Positions 18,294 through 28,698 are shown, numbered from the stretch's first letter. The stretch is DNA of 64,000 nucleotides from Novosphingobium percolationis (GCF_020179425.1 NZ_JAILYM010000004.1:62001-126000); one strand, 5' to 3'. The notes: a model not told the origin generated them from the sequence alone. Translations and numbers: made by a program.

Positions 18294-18369
18294 GCCCGGG
18301 TAGCTCAGTTGGTAGAGCACGTGACTGAAAATCACGGTGTCGGCGGTTCGACTCCGTCCCCGGGCACCA
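18294..18369 (+). tRNA. tRNA-Phe (anticodon GAA)
   Basis: This is a complete 76-base cloverleaf with encoded CCA. The acceptor stem pairs GCCCGGG with CCCGGGC, the D arm is TAGCTCAGTTGGTAGAGCA, the anticodon stem CGTGA/TCACG encloses CTGAAAA (anticodon GAA), and the T arm contains GGTTCGACTCC. Its 3' end is repeated at 29281-29300 and is the integration site of the island that follows. Confidence 0.97.
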
Positions 18370-18374
18370 TTGGC
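18354..18374 (+). repeat. attL: left copy of the tRNA-Phe 3' end repeat
   Basis: The sequence CCGTCCCCGGGCACCATTGG plus C spans the end of the T arm, the acceptor strand, CCA and five bases beyond. It matches 29281-29300 apart from one missing G there. P4-type integrases commonly recombine at tRNA 3' ends. Confidence 0.8.
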
Positions 18375-18480
18375 CTGTCCGCAAATGACCGCCAATGATT
18401 GAAAAATCCGCAGAAATCCGCCATATTGCACGTCGGCTTTACCGCTGGCGTCCGGCATTGATCGCCCATAGTGGGTTGAT

Positions 18481-18535
18481 CGTGGGGGCCTTTGCGGGGG
18501 CCTTGTGAAAACGCCTTATCTGAAAGGCCCCCACG
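18481..18535. promoter_or_regulatory. Paired and inverted G-tract sites in front of the integrase gene
   Basis: TGGGGGCC at 18483-18490 is followed 12 bases later by CGGGGGCC (18495-18502). An inverted copy GGCCCCCACG (18526-18535) mirrors CGTGGGGGCC (18481-18490) and ends directly at the integrase ATG. A similar pair with the same spacing occurs at 29199-29218 near the other end. They are likely integrase arm sites, and the inverted copy could let the integrase control its own gene. Confidence 0.5.
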
Positions 18536-19762
18536 ATGCCCCTAAGCGATGCTGCAATCCGCGCCCTGAAGCCCCGCGACAAGGATTATCGCGTAGCGGA
18601 TGAAAAGGGCCTCTATCTTCAGATTTCACCATCCGGCGGACGGCTCTGGCGGTTGAAGTACCGGACCCCGACCGGCACGGAAAAGAAGCTGGCTTTTGGG
18701 GCCTATCCTGAAGTCTCGCTGAAAGCTGCACGCGATCTGCGAGATGCCGCTCGCAAGCTGCTGGCCAGCGGCATCGATCCGGCAGAGAAGAAAAAGCAGG
18801 ATCGCCACGCCGCCAAGGTTAGCGCCGCCAACTCGTTCGTGGTCGTCGCGCAGCGCTACATCGCCAAGTGCAAACGCGAGGGCCGCGCCGAAGCCACCAC
18901 CACGAAGCAGGAATGGCTGCTGAAGTTGTTAGATCGTGCCATCGGTCAACGCCCCGTCTCGGAGATCCAGCCGTTCGAAATGCTGGAAGCGGTACGCAAG
19001 CACGAGACGACCGGGCGCACCGAAGCCGCGCACCGGGCCTTGCAATTCGCCAGCCAGGTATTTCGCTTCGCCATCGCCAACCAGCTGGCCGCATCCGACC
19101 CGACCCGCGACCTTCGGGGTGCATTGACCAGTCACAAGTCGAAGCACCACGCCGCCATCCTTGAACCGCGCAAGGCCGGTGAACTGTTGCGCGCGATCGA
19201 CGGCTATGATGGCCATCCGGTGACGCGCCTTGCCCTGCAACTGGCAGCGCTCGTTTTCGTGCGCCCGGGCGAACTGCGGCACGCCGAATGGTCGGAGATC
19301 GACGAGGACGCGGCGGTATGGCGGATTCCGGCGGACAAGATGAAGGCCCGCGCCGAACACGTCGTTCCCTTGTCGCGCCAAGCACTGGACATTTTGAAGC
19401 AAATCCGCGCCCTGACGGGGGACGGGCAATTCGTGTTCCCGTCAATCCGCACCCACCTGCGCCCGATGTCGGAAAACACCATCAACGCCGCGCTTCGTCG
19501 GATGGGCTATGCCAGCGATGAAATGACCGGCCACGGATTCCGCGCGATGGCCAGCACGCTGTTGAACGAGTCTGGCAAGTGGTCACCTGACGCCATCGAG
19601 CGGGCGCTGGCACACAAGGACAAGGATGCGGTCCGTGCTGCCTATCATCGCGGCGCACACTGGCAGGAGCGCGTCGATATGGCGCAATGGTGGGCGGATT
19701 TTCTCGATACGCTTAGGACGGGTGCGGACATTCTTGTCTTGCCGAAACATCAAGCGAGGTGA
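18536..19762 (+). CDS. Tyrosine-type site-specific integrase (P4 family)
   Basis: The product has 408 residues. It begins with the P4-type arm-binding domain (LSDAAIRALKPRDKDYRVADEKGLYL), followed by a core-binding domain and the catalytic domain. Catalytic residues visible are the Arg in VRPGELRHAEW, the HGFR box (GHGFRAMASTLLNE), the His of ALAHKDKD and the Tyr in RAAYHRGAHWQERVDMAQWW. It starts 166 bases past tRNA-Phe and should integrate and excise the island at that tRNA. It appears intact. Confidence 0.93.
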   Translation: MPLSDAAIRALKPRDKDYRVADEKGLYLQISPSGGRLWRLKYRTPTGTEKKLAFGAYPEVSLKAARDLRDAARKLLASGIDPAEKKKQDRHAAKVSAANSFVVVAQRYIAKCKREGRAEATTTKQEWLLKLLDRAIGQRPVSEIQPFEMLEAVRKHETTGRTEAAHRALQFASQVFRFAIANQLAASDPTRDLRGALTSHKSKHHAAILEPRKAGELLRAIDGYDGHPVTRLALQLAALVFVRPGELRHAEWSEIDEDAAVWRIPADKMKARAEHVVPLSRQALDILKQIRALTGDGQFVFPSIRTHLRPMSENTINAALRRMGYASDEMTGHGFRAMASTLLNESGKWSPDAIERALAHKDKDAVRAAYHRGAHWQERVDMAQWWADFLDTLRTGADILVLPKHQAR

Positions 19763-19879
19763 CGCGACAACAGATTCCAGTCGGGCGAATAAACCGACGG
19801 CCCCCTTGTAGTGTTGATACTGGTGGAAACGTCGCCGTTCGCCCTTGTGCGCTGACGCCCAATTCAACACGATGGCGTC

Positions 19880-20632
19880 ATGCACTCTCCCCAACGTGCC
19901 GCCGACGCATCTAAGCAGCTTGATAAGCCCCGCGAATGGATAGCTTCACGCGAAGCGCTACGCCTTGTGAGCGAGGCTTATGCGCGTCACGACGTTGCGG
20001 AATATGCGTCCAAGGAGACACAGCAGCGCGCAGCTATGACCAGAGCAGCCGATGCACTGATGCGTCGGCTAACCGAAGGAACATTGCTGGCCAGCCCTGT
20101 ATGGTTCCGCTTTGTCCAAGGGAACCGCAACGGTGGCGAAGAACAGATTTTCCATCCGCAAGAGTATGTCAGGACGATCGATCCGTATTTCTGGCGCACC
20201 TTGCAACGCTTGCGGACCGTTGCGACCGTCGACTGGATTGCTGGCGATTTCGCGTTCGACGACGATGATGCGGGATACTACGCCACAGGGTCGGCGACGG
20301 GCGTAAAGTTTGATCGATCTGGGCTTCCCGCGATTGATGTCCTGACATCAACGCCCCGCGCGAGCGCAGGCGGCGCACCGCGAAAATGGGACTGGGACGG
20401 GGCATTGCTCCATCTGGCCGCAATTGCGCATGGTAGCCGGGACGGCCTGTTTCGTGACGACGGCAAAGATCCAAATCAATCGGACATCGCCCGCCACCTG
20501 CGCGCGTGGTTCATCGATACCCAGGACAATGCGCCCGAAAGCAGCCAACTGCGCGACTATGGCAAACGCTTCGTCGCCGAGCTTAATGCAATCAAACTGC
20601 AAACTGCCAATAACTCCGCAGCCACAGAGTAA
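19880..20632 (+). CDS. Island protein of unknown function
   Basis: The product has 250 residues and I recognise no family with certainty. The N-terminal third is helical and charged. The C-terminal part reads PRKWDWDGALLHLAAIAHG, then DGLFRDDGKDPNQSDIARHL and a closing helix, a layout I associate with accessory proteins on integrated elements of Proteobacteria. No membrane segment or signal peptide is seen. The gene stands alone between the integrase and the small HTH genes. Confidence 0.6.
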   Translation: MHSPQRAADASKQLDKPREWIASREALRLVSEAYARHDVAEYASKETQQRAAMTRAADALMRRLTEGTLLASPVWFRFVQGNRNGGEEQIFHPQEYVRTIDPYFWRTLQRLRTVATVDWIAGDFAFDDDDAGYYATGSATGVKFDRSGLPAIDVLTSTPRASAGGAPRKWDWDGALLHLAAIAHGSRDGLFRDDGKDPNQSDIARHLRAWFIDTQDNAPESSQLRDYGKRFVAELNAIKLQTANNSAATE

Positions 20633-20732
20633 TTGGCAGTTTCTGGCGGTTCTTGGCCGCCCCGCTGCCCCGATCCGCTGATGTTCCATTGAACCCGCTG
20701 GCACCCGCCCCGGGCCAAATGGAGCAACACCC

Positions 20733-20900
20733 ATGGAACGCCTCACCAACTCGATCAATGAAACCGCACGCACGCTGAGCGTGGGCCGCACCACCATCTA
20801 TACGATGATCGCCGACGGGCGGCTGGAAGTCATCAAGCTGGGTCGCCGCACGCTGGTGAAGACGGAATCGATCCGCCGTCTGGTGGCGGGGCAGGAGTAG
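20733..20900 (+). CDS. AlpA/excisionase-type small DNA-binding protein
   Basis: The 55-residue product is a single winged helix-turn-helix: INETARTLSVGRTTIYTMIA, then a wing DGRLEVIKLGRRTLVKTESI and a final helix. This is the excisionase (MerR-like/AlpA) fold that controls integrase expression or directs excision. GGAG lies upstream of the ATG. The gene ends four bases before the next one. Confidence 0.75.
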   Translation: MERLTNSINETARTLSVGRTTIYTMIADGRLEVIKLGRRTLVKTESIRRLVAGQE

Positions 20901-20904
20901 TCCG

Positions 20905-21390
20905 GTGCCCGCACGCCGGGTCAACCCCAACCGGGTGAAGATGCACCGGACCTACAGCGTGCCGGAGCTGGCGGGCTGTCTGGAAGTCCACAAGAACACC
21001 GTCCGCCACTGGCAACAGGCGGGGCTGGAACCGATCGACAAGGTCCGCCCGCTTCTGTTCCACGGCGAAACGGTGCGACGCTTCCTGACGGCTCGCAACC
21101 GCGACCGCAAACAGTCCTGCGGGTTGGGCCAGATGTATTGCCTGCGCTGCCGCGCCCCGCGCGAACCGGCGTTGGGAATGGTCGATTACGTGGCGCTGAA
21201 GGCCACCAGCGGCAACCTTCGCGGCATCTGCGACACTTGTGGAACCGTCATGCACCGCAGCGCGCGGCGCGACGATCTGGGCCGCATCATGCCCGGTCTG
21301 ACGGTGCAATTCGTGGAAGCACCAGAACGCCTAAGTGGGCGCGGTTCCCCTTCCCTGAATTGTGACTTCGGCAAGCGAGGCGACAAATGA
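20905..21390 (+). CDS. HTH protein with C-terminal zinc ribbon, partner of the second recombinase
   Basis: The product has 161 residues from a GTG at 20905, or 149 from the ATG at 20941. An N-terminal helix-turn-helix (TYSVPELAGCLEVHKNTVRH) is followed by a basic region and two cysteine pairs (CLRCR near residue 76 and CDTCG near residue 111) that look like a zinc ribbon. Its stop overlaps the start of the recombinase gene (ATGA), so the two proteins are made together. I infer that it directs or regulates that recombinase. Confidence 0.65.
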   Translation: MPARRVNPNRVKMHRTYSVPELAGCLEVHKNTVRHWQQAGLEPIDKVRPLLFHGETVRRFLTARNRDRKQSCGLGQMYCLRCRAPREPALGMVDYVALKATSGNLRGICDTCGTVMHRSARRDDLGRIMPGLTVQFVEAPERLSGRGSPSLNCDFGKRGDK

Positions 21391-22484
21391 CCAAACACAA
21401 TGCCCAAAACGAACGGGTGAAGCGGGAATACCTGCTGTTCCTGAAGGAAGCGAAGGGGCGCGACGAGGCGACGATCGACCGCGTGGCGAAGTCGCTGGCC
21501 CGCTTCGAGGACTCCACCGGGCGCAAGGACTTCCGCAAGTTCCACCGCGAACAGGCGATGGCGTTCAAGCGCCGCATGGCCGAAGCACGCAACGCCCGCA
21601 CCGGCGAGAACTTGAGCAAGGCGACGGTGCATTCGACGCTGTCCGACCTGAAGGTGTTCTTCGAATGGCTGTCGCGCGAGCCGGGCTTCAAGCAGAAGAT
21701 CGCGTGGTCCGACGCGGACTATTTCAGCCTGAGCGAGAAGGAGACCGCCATCGCCCGCGCGCATAGGGAAAAGGCGGTGCCGTCGATCGAACAGGTGCAG
21801 CGCGTGCTGGAGACCATGCCGACCGCCACCGCGATCGAACGGCGCGACCGGGCGCTGGTGGCCTGCGCCGCGCTGACGGCGGCACGCGTCAATGCGCTGG
21901 CGTCATTCCGGTTGGGCCACGTCGATCTGGCGGGGGGATGGATCGAACAGGACGCACGGCTGGTCCGCACGAAGTTCGCCAAGACGTTCCGCACCTACTT
22001 CATGCCGGTGATCGACGGTACGCAATACATTCTGGCGGACTGGGTGCGCGAACTGCGCGAAGATCATCTGCGTGGCCCCGGTGACTACCTGTTCCCGTCC
22101 ACCGAAATGGGCATCGGGGAAGGGGGCGGTTTCCAGCCGAAAGGATTGAGCCGCACGGGCTGGACCACCACCAACCCGATCCGCGACGTGTTCAAGCGGG
22201 CCTTCGCCGGGGCGGACCTGCCCTATTTCAACCCGCACACCTTCCGCGATATGCTGGTGCGCCACGCGATGGCGATGGACCTGACGCCCGAACAGATGAA
22301 GGCGTGGTCGCAAAACCTTGGCCATGAAAAGGTGCTGACGACGTTCACCAGCTATGGCCAGGTATCGGTGCATAGGCAGGGCGAATTGATCCGCACGCGC
22401 ACTTCGACGAGGAAGCATCAGTCCGACGAACAAATTGCCGCGCTCGAAACCCTCCTGGCAACGCTGCGAAGGCAATCGGACTAG
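21387..22484 (+). CDS. Second tyrosine-type recombinase
   Basis: The product has 365 residues. A SAM-like core-binding domain covers about residues 1-110. The catalytic domain shows Arg in LTAARVNALASFRLGHVD, HTFRDMLVRHA (HxxR), LGHEKVLTTF (GH) and the Tyr of TSYGQV. It is unrelated to the P4-type integrase at the island's left end. It is coupled by ATGA to the HTH/zinc-ribbon gene. It may be a separate module inside the island or act on other DNA. Confidence 0.88.
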   Translation: MTKHNAQNERVKREYLLFLKEAKGRDEATIDRVAKSLARFEDSTGRKDFRKFHREQAMAFKRRMAEARNARTGENLSKATVHSTLSDLKVFFEWLSREPGFKQKIAWSDADYFSLSEKETAIARAHREKAVPSIEQVQRVLETMPTATAIERRDRALVACAALTAARVNALASFRLGHVDLAGGWIEQDARLVRTKFAKTFRTYFMPVIDGTQYILADWVRELREDHLRGPGDYLFPSTEMGIGEGGGFQPKGLSRTGWTTTNPIRDVFKRAFAGADLPYFNPHTFRDMLVRHAMAMDLTPEQMKAWSQNLGHEKVLTTFTSYGQVSVHRQGELIRTRTSTRKHQSDEQIAALETLLATLRRQSD

Positions 22485-22770
22485 CGCCTTCAGAAAATCC
22501 GGTAGGTCACAACTGCAGCTCGCACAAACAGAGCGGCCGTTCTCGGCACTCAAGACGATCCCTGATACCTGCCCTATGTTCATCGCGTACCCGCGTGGGT
22601 GCGATCGACTGTCCTTGGGACTTTTCTGCCGATCGCCGCCGCTTCTGGGCAAGTCCGGTTACGACGAAACTTGCCATTCGTGTAGTAGCGTTACCCATCT
22701 TTCCTATACTTGGGCTTGCGCGCGCTCCGGAATGGCGACTCTAGGGCAACGCCGGAGATAGCTGCCGCAG

Positions 22771-23754
22771 TTACCCGCGCAGCCGGATGCCCATCTTCGC
22801 ACTGAGAAATCGGCTGGCTGCGGAAGTTTCGCTGTAGCCTAGGCGGAACGCGAGTTCGGACAGGTTGGGATGGGCGTTGCTGTTCGTGTAATCTTGGACG
22901 ATCCGCTTGCGTACCCGCTCGACGAGACGGTTGTAGCTTTGTCCCTGCGCTGAAAGACGGCGCTGCAAAGTCCGCAAATTCATGTTCAGCGCCGCGGCCA
23001 CTTGCTCCAGCGCCGCATCTCCGGACGAAAGGTTGGTAGACACGATGCGCTCGACCTGGTGCACGAGGTCTTCGGGCCATTGGGCCGATGACGACGCCAG
23101 GTGACGTTCGAGGTATGCCAGCATATGCGCGTTGCCAGCACCGGTTTCCCGGGTAAGGTCCGCCTTGCTGACCACCAGCGCGTTGCGCTCGGCGCCAAAC
23201 TCGATCGGGCAGCGAAACAGGTCGTGATGCTGCCTCAACGACTTGGGTGCGGGGTGCTGGAACTCCATCTTCACGGGCGACCAGGTTTGGCCAAGAATGA
23301 GCCGCCCGACGATCATGGACAGTGCGGCCGTGGCTTCCAGAAACTGCGCCCCCCCGAAGCGGGCTTCGACGAGCAGGATGGAACTGAGGTAGACCTCGTC
23401 GCCGAACTCTTCGGAGCGCGTCGCCAGGGCGCCGCTTTCAAGATGCAGATACTGCTGGTTGACCCTGATCGCCTCACTGAACGTAGGGCAATGATCCCAC
23501 AGCAGGCTCAACGGGCCGTAGCCGCGCATATTTCCCCATGCAGCAAAGGCGATGCCGAGGTCGGACCTGCCGGAAACCGCAGAGCAAACCTGTAGCAGAT
23601 CAACAATGCCGTGCGCGGGAATCCGTTCGGATTGCGCCGCCGCAGCGACGATCGCTCCTAGGTCCGGATCGAGAATGCTTTGCAGAGGCAGGCCGACGGC
23701 CTGAGCAAATCGTACGAACTGCCGGACGGCACCGGCATCGGCCATTGTCTGCAT
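22771..23754 (-). CDS. AraC-family transcriptional regulator
   Basis: The product has 327 residues from the ATG at 23754; ATG at 23745 is possible. The N-terminal two thirds resemble the arabinose-binding-like domain of AraC-type regulators of this size (MRGYGPLSLLWDHCPTFSEAI). The C-terminus has two helix-turn-helix motifs (AALEQVAAALNMNLRTLQRR and LSELAFRLGYSETSAASR). It is divergent from the acyl-CoA ligase gene with a 120-base AT-rich gap, and most likely controls that catabolic set in response to its substrate. Confidence 0.88.
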   Translation of the reverse strand: MQTMADAGAVRQFVRFAQAVGLPLQSILDPDLGAIVAAAAQSERIPAHGIVDLLQVCSAVSGRSDLGIAFAAWGNMRGYGPLSLLWDHCPTFSEAIRVNQQYLHLESGALATRSEEFGDEVYLSSILLVEARFGGAQFLEATAALSMIVGRLILGQTWSPVKMEFQHPAPKSLRQHHDLFRCPIEFGAERNALVVSKADLTRETGAGNAHMLAYLERHLASSSAQWPEDLVHQVERIVSTNLSSGDAALEQVAAALNMNLRTLQRRLSAQGQSYNRLVERVRKRIVQDYTNSNAHPNLSELAFRLGYSETSAASRFLSAKMGIRLRG

Positions 23755-23764
23755 AGCTGCACAC

Positions 23765-23805
23765 CTGTCGCAAATTGATAATTCATTGTCATATTTTGCA
23801 AAGAA
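23765..23805. promoter_or_regulatory. AT-rich divergent promoter region
   Basis: The gap between the AraC regulator and the acyl-CoA ligase gene contains a strongly AT-rich run (23770-23803) unlike the surrounding high-GC DNA, with GCAAAT and ATTTTGC facing each other. It is the expected place for both promoters and the regulator's binding site. No exact operator can be named. Confidence 0.4.
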
Positions 23806-23874
23806 GACGTCCGTCAATCGGTTACAATTCCCTCCAGCACAAGGCCCGCCGAGGCTGCGGCGATGGAGAAGAGG

Positions 23875-25503
23875 ATGGCGACGCAAACCGGTGCGCTCCG
23901 CACGCTGGCATTGTCGGCTGGCGAGATCGACGTTCCGTTGATCGAGTATGGCATCGGGGAGGCTGTTGCGCGCGCCGCAACACTCTGGCCGTCCGAGGAT
24001 GCACTGGTGTCGTGCCATGAGGGCATCCGGCTGACGTTCGGCGAGCTTGACCGGCGGGTCAGCCAGTTGGCGGCGGGCCTGCGCAAGCTCGGGCTGAATC
24101 GCGGTGACCGGGTCGCCGTTTGGGCGCCCACCTGCGCTGCATGGACACTGCTGCAATTCGCAACCGCGCGTGCCGGTCTGGTGTTCGTGACATTCAATAC
24201 GGCCTATCGCCGGGTTGAACTGGAACACGTGCTCAACCTTTCCGGAGCCCGGGCCATCGTCATGGCCCCGGGATTCAAGGACATTGATTATGCCGCCGAA
24301 CTGGCGGGCATAGACGCGCCCGAGCTGGAGTTTCGCGTGTGGCTCGGCGACGTGCCGCCCAGCGGCTACCTGGCGTTCACCGAGCTTCCGTCATCGGACC
24401 TCACCTGGCTGGACGGCGTCGCGCCCGATGCCTGTGAACCGGTCAACATCCAGTTTACCAGCGGCACCACCGGGCGACCGAAGGGAGTCACGCTCACCCA
24501 CCGGAACATCCTCAACAACGGCGCGGACGTCGGACGCAGGGCCGGTATAGGCAGCGGCGACCGGGTCTGCGTCCCCGTCCCGCTGTACCATTGCTTCGGC
24601 ATGGTGATGGCCAATCTCGCCTGTATCGCCAGCGGTGCGACCATGGTCTATCCCGCGCCCGGTTTTGACGCCGAGGCGAGCCTTGCCGCGATCGAGGCCG
24701 AACGCTGCACCCATTGCTACGGCGTGCCGACGATGTTCATCGCCATGCTTTCGGCGCTGGACCGGCAGGACCGCGACCTGGCTTCGCTTCGCGGCGGGAT
24801 CATGGCCGGAACGACTTGTCCCGTCGAAGTGATGCGGCGGGTCATGGATCGTATGCATATGCGCGACGTGACCATCGCGTATGGCATGACCGAAACCAGC
24901 CCGGTCAGCACCCAGACCTCTGCCAACGATCCGATCAGCGTGCGCGTGGAGACTGTCGGCCAGGTGATGCCCCACATCGAGATCAAGATCGTGGACGGGC
25001 TGGGCGAGACGGTGGCGCGCGGCACCCAAGGCGAGCTGTGCACGCGCGGTTATTCCGTGATGGCGGGCTACTGGAACGATCCCGACGCGACCGCCAAGGC
25101 TGTGGACCGCGATGGCTTCATGCATTCGGGCGACCTCGCCGTGATGGACGAGGCGGGCTACGTCCGGATCACCGGCCGGGCGAAGGACATGATCATCCGC
25201 GGCGGCGAGAACATCTCGCCGCGCGAGATCGAGGAGTACCTCTACCGCCATGCCGAGATCGTAGATGTCGCGGTCATAGGCGTGCCTGACCAGCAATTTG
25301 GCGAGATCGTCTGCGCCTGGGTCGTGACCGCAGCAGGGTCCACCATCGACGCGGACCAGATCCGGGCATTCTGCCGCGGCCAGCTCGCGCACTACAAAGT
25401 TCCGGCGATCGTCCGACTGGTCGATCAATTGCCCATGACGGCCTCCGGGAAAGTCCAGAAATTCGTGATGCGGCAGGCGATGGCTGCCGAGGAGGCTCTG
25501 TGA
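23875..25503 (+). CDS. Acyl-CoA synthetase (AMP-forming, class I adenylate-forming enzyme)
   Basis: The product has 542 residues from the ATG at 23875, which has GGAG six bases upstream; the in-frame ATG at 23863 adds four residues. Core motifs are [11 protein letters not shown] (ATP binding, about residue 194), [10 protein letters not shown] (A5), [19 protein letters not shown] (A7/A8 hinge) and the catalytic Lys in MTASGKVQK. It activates a carboxylic acid with ATP and CoA. The acid is unknown; within this island it probably handles the product of the hydrolase and monooxygenase genes. It overlaps the hydrolase gene by four bases. Confidence 0.9.
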   Translation: MATQTGALRTLALSAGEIDVPLIEYGIGEAVARAATLWPSEDALVSCHEGIRLTFGELDRRVSQLAAGLRKLGLNRGDRVAVWAPTCAAWTLLQFATARAGLVFVTFNTAYRRVELEHVLNLSGARAIVMAPGFKDIDYAAELAGIDAPELEFRVWLGDVPPSGYLAFTELPSSDLTWLDGVAPDACEPVNIQFTSGTTGRPKGVTLTHRNILNNGADVGRRAGIGSGDRVCVPVPLYHCFGMVMANLACIASGATMVYPAPGFDAEASLAAIEAERCTHCYGVPTMFIAMLSALDRQDRDLASLRGGIMAGTTCPVEVMRRVMDRMHMRDVTIAYGMTETSPVSTQTSANDPISVRVETVGQVMPHIEIKIVDGLGETVARGTQGELCTRGYSVMAGYWNDPDATAKAVDRDGFMHSGDLAVMDEAGYVRITGRAKDMIIRGGENISPREIEEYLYRHAEIVDVAVIGVPDQQFGEIVCAWVVTAAGSTIDADQIRAFCRGQLAHYKVPAIVRLVDQLPMTASGKVQKFVMRQAMAAEEAL

Positions 25504-26396
25504 GTAATGTAAACATTGATCCCGAGATGGCCGATCTGGCCGAAGCCTTGTCGGCCCCGGGCCTGCCGTCGATCACCAACAGCCCGCCCGACGTCATGCG
25601 GGCCGTGCTGTCGCAAGTCTCGCCGACAGGCGGCCCCGACATGCACAGCGTGGCCGACGCCTGCATTGCAGGTGTTTCCGTCCGCGACTATCGCCCCAGC
25701 GCGAGGCCGCGCGCGACCATCCTGTTCATTCACGGCGGCGGGTGGGTCGTCGGCTCGGTTGCCGATTACGACAGCTTCGCCCGGACCCTGGCCGCACGGA
25801 CCGGGTGCCGCGTGGTATCGGTCGAGTACCGCCTCGCCCCCGAACACCCCTTTCCTGCGGCCGTGGAAGACGTGTGCGCCGTCTACCGGGAGCTGTCGCC
25901 GGATGGCCCCCTCTTTGTGGGCGGCGACAGCGCCGGGGGCAACCTGTCTGCCGTGCTGGCGCAGGTGGACCGCGACAGCGGCGGTGGGCGTCTCGCCGGC
26001 CAGATCCTGATCTATCCCTCGGTCGCGGGCGATACCGACACCGAGGCGATGCGAGCCTTCGCCCCGCCCTTCATGGGACTGGAAGAGATCAGCGCCTTCT
26101 ACGATCTCTACGTGCCCGATCGCGGTCAGCGCGCCGACCCGCGGTTCGCGCCGGCGCGCGGCGTTCTGGTAGGGCTTGTACCCGCTTTGGTTATCACAGC
26201 AGGGGCCGACCTTCTCGCGGCGGAAGCGCAAGACTACGCTTGCGCGCTTGCTCAGGCCGGGTGCGATGTCACCACGCATCATCAGGACGGAGCGCCTCAC
26301 GCCTACCTGACGCTGGCGCCCGCATCATCTGCGGCCGATGCCACGCTCGCCCAGATCGCGCGCTTCATCGACCGGCATTCGTCCCAATCCCAGTAA
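25500..26396 (+). CDS. Alpha/beta hydrolase of the hormone-sensitive-lipase family
   Basis: The product has 298 residues with a GTG start in the GTGA overlap with the ligase gene. The oxyanion motif HGGGW lies at 78-82, the nucleophile S144 in GGDSAGGN, an Asp in TAGADLL and a His in GAPHAYL, completing the triad. There is no signal peptide, so it acts in the cytoplasm. Family members hydrolyse esters of small or medium acids. Next to a Baeyer-Villiger-type enzyme, it could open the ester or lactone product; that is inference from order. Confidence 0.9.
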   Translation: MSNVNIDPEMADLAEALSAPGLPSITNSPPDVMRAVLSQVSPTGGPDMHSVADACIAGVSVRDYRPSARPRATILFIHGGGWVVGSVADYDSFARTLAARTGCRVVSVEYRLAPEHPFPAAVEDVCAVYRELSPDGPLFVGGDSAGGNLSAVLAQVDRDSGGGRLAGQILIYPSVAGDTDTEAMRAFAPPFMGLEEISAFYDLYVPDRGQRADPRFAPARGVLVGLVPALVITAGADLLAAEAQDYACALAQAGCDVTTHHQDGAPHAYLTLAPASSAADATLAQIARFIDRHSSQSQ

Positions 26397-26424
26397 CGAT
26401 CGCAATCCAGGAGCAACCCGAGCC

Positions 26425-28239
26425 ATGGCTACCGAAGCACCTACCAGAAACGATCTCGCCGCAGCTTACGGCGTAAACCTCGAAGAGCTGCGCGCAAAGT
26501 ACGCGCTGGAACGCCAGAAGCGCCTCAACCCCCGCAAGAACGAGCAGTTCATCGAGGTGACGGGCGATTTCAGCCACTACATCGATGATCCCTACATCGA
26601 GGTTCCGCTGGTGCGCGATGCCATCGCCGAAGAAGTCGATGCCGTTATCATCGGCGGCGGGTTCGGCGGGCTGCTGGCGGCGTCGAAGCTGCGCAAGGCG
26701 GGCATCGACAGCTTCCGGATCATCGAGAAGGCGGGCGATTTCGGCGGCACCTGGTACTGGAACCGATACCCCGGCGCCCAGTGCGACATCGAAGCCTATA
26801 TCTACATGCCGCTGCTGGAAGAGACGGGCTACATCCCCACCGAAAAGTACGCCCATGCTGCCGAACTGTTCGAACACGCCAAGCGCATCGGCAAGACCTT
26901 CGATCTCTATCCCTCCACCCTGTTCCAGACGCAGATCACCGAACTGCGCTGGGACGAAGACGCCGATCGCTGGGCGGTAACCACCGATCGCGGCGACAAG
27001 ATCCGCGCCCGCTACGTGCTCAGCGCCAGTGGCCCCCTCAATCGCCCGAGGCTTCCCGGCATTCCCGGCATTGCCAGCTTTAAGGGCCACACCTTCCACA
27101 CCAGCCGGTGGGACTACGGCTACACCGGCGGACATAGCCGGGGCGAAATGACCGGCCTCGCGGACAAGCGCGTCGCCGTGATCGGCACGGGCGCGACCGC
27201 CATCCAGTGCGTGCCCTACGTCGCCCGGGACGCGAAGCATCTCTACGTCGTGCAGCGCACGCCTTCGACGGTCGATGTTCGCGGGAACAAGCCCACCGAC
27301 CCGGACTGGGTCAAGTCGCTGAAGCCGGGCTGGCAGCGCGAACGCATGGACAATTTCATCGCAACTCTCAACGGGGTCAATGCCGGCACGGATATGGTGG
27401 ACGACGGGTGGACCCACCTGTTCCACGACACCATGACGGCGCTACGGCATCCCGACGGATCGGCCATTGCTCCCGACGATCTGGCGCAGGCCATGGAGAT
27501 TGCCGATTTCCGCAAGGGCAACGACATTCGCGACCGCATCGCCCGGACCGTCACGGACGACAAGACCGCGGCTGGCCTCAAGCCTTGGTACGGCATGTTC
27601 TGCAAGCGCCCGACGTTCAATGATGAATATCTGGACGCCTTCAATCGCCCCAATGTCAGCCTCATCGACACCGAGGGGCGCGGGCCGGACCGGATCACGG
27701 AAACCGGCATCGTGTTCGGCGGCGTCGAATATCCTGTCGATTGCATCATCTTCGCCACCGGTTTCGAGACCGGCACGGCCTATGCCCGGCGGGCCGCTTT
27801 CGAAATCCACGGAGCCGATGGCCAGTCCCTGACCGAGAAGTTCGCGACCGGCACCCGCACGCTCTATGGTCTGGCGACCCATGGTTTCCCGAACTTCTTC
27901 ATGATGGCGCTGGGGCAAAATGGCTTCAAACCCAACATTACCGACACCTTGGACGAGCAGGCGAGCCACATCGTGCAGGTCATCGTTGCGGCAAAGGCGG
28001 CAGGGAAAACCCGTGTCGAAGTCACCGAGCAGGCTGAAACCGCCTGGGTGGCCGAGATCCGTGAACTGGCCCGTGCCGGACGGCCCTATCTGGAGACGTG
28101 CACCCCCGGCTATTACACGGGCGAAGGAGACATCGACAAAGGCCTGCTAGTCGATACTTACGCTCCCGGGCCGATCGCATTCACCAAGGTTCTGAATGCC
28201 TGGTGCGACAGCGGCAGGCCCGGTCTGGAATTTTCCTGA
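26425..28239 (+). CDS. Baeyer-Villiger-type flavin monooxygenase
   Basis: The product has 604 residues from the ATG at 26425. It has a FAD Rossmann motif GGGFGG (77-82), the type I BVMO fingerprint [12 protein letters not shown] (219-230, ending in Asp rather than Pro, which the consensus permits) and an NADPH motif GTGATA (254-259). An N-terminal extension of about 70 residues precedes the first motif, as in larger BVMOs of the steroid/cyclododecanone kind. It inserts oxygen beside a ketone carbonyl to give an ester or lactone. The substrate is not known. Confidence 0.88.
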   Translation: MATEAPTRNDLAAAYGVNLEELRAKYALERQKRLNPRKNEQFIEVTGDFSHYIDDPYIEVPLVRDAIAEEVDAVIIGGGFGGLLAASKLRKAGIDSFRIIEKAGDFGGTWYWNRYPGAQCDIEAYIYMPLLEETGYIPTEKYAHAAELFEHAKRIGKTFDLYPSTLFQTQITELRWDEDADRWAVTTDRGDKIRARYVLSASGPLNRPRLPGIPGIASFKGHTFHTSRWDYGYTGGHSRGEMTGLADKRVAVIGTGATAIQCVPYVARDAKHLYVVQRTPSTVDVRGNKPTDPDWVKSLKPGWQRERMDNFIATLNGVNAGTDMVDDGWTHLFHDTMTALRHPDGSAIAPDDLAQAMEIADFRKGNDIRDRIARTVTDDKTAAGLKPWYGMFCKRPTFNDEYLDAFNRPNVSLIDTEGRGPDRITETGIVFGGVEYPVDCIIFATGFETGTAYARRAAFEIHGADGQSLTEKFATGTRTLYGLATHGFPNFFMMALGQNGFKPNITDTLDEQASHIVQVIVAAKAAGKTRVEVTEQAETAWVAEIRELARAGRPYLETCTPGYYTGEGDIDKGLLVDTYAPGPIAFTKVLNAWCDSGRPGLEFS

Positions 28240-28305
28240 TTGCTGCATGCACCGCCTGCCTGAATTGCGTCTGGCAGGCGGTGCACTTTGAATGGAGCGA
28301 TGCTG

Positions 28306-28698
28306 ATGCGCATTGGCGATACGACCCCTGCTGGACAGCTCGTCCGGAACTTTGGAAATGCGGCCGAGATGGCCAAGATGTACGCACCCAACGTGGAGTG
28401 GAGCCTGCCGCCCTCGCTTCCGTTTTCAGTGCCGATGAAGGGCTACGATGCCGTCACCGCCTTCAACCGTTCTGTCTGGAGCGACGTCTACTTCGAGGAC
28501 TGCACCGTGGAAATTCTCGACGAGGTGGGTTCCGAGAGCATCAGCGCGGTCCGCTTCATATATCGTGCACGCTTTCGCGCGACGAACCAGCCGTATGAAA
28601 ATGAATACACATTGTTCGCTCGCCACGATGACAGGGGCATCACGGAAGTCTTCGAATCGCTGGATCTGGCCAGGTTGGCGCAGCAGGCCCCCGGCTGA
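28306..28698 (+). CDS. SnoaL-like / NTF2-fold protein
   Basis: The product has 130 residues. I chose the ATG at 28306 because GGAG lies eight bases upstream. The pattern of a helix (QLVRNFGNAAEMAKMYAPNVEW), a PF..MKGYDAV turn and a closing beta-sheet with RFRATNQPYENEYTLFAR fits the SnoaL/NTF2 cone fold. Such proteins act as small isomerases, hydratases or lyases. It follows the monooxygenase by 66 bases and is the last gene of the set. Confidence 0.7.
   Translation: MRIGDTTPAGQLVRNFGNAAEMAKMYAPNVEWSLPPSLPFSVPMKGYDAVTAFNRSVWSDVYFEDCTVEILDEVGSESISAVRFIYRARFRATNQPYENEYTLFARHDDRGITEVFESLDLARLAQQAPG

Noticed and set aside
23755..24228. N-terminal extension of the AraC regulator to 485 residues
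   Set aside because: It would run through the divergent promoter and into the ligase gene. The usual AraC length is met from the ATG at 23754.
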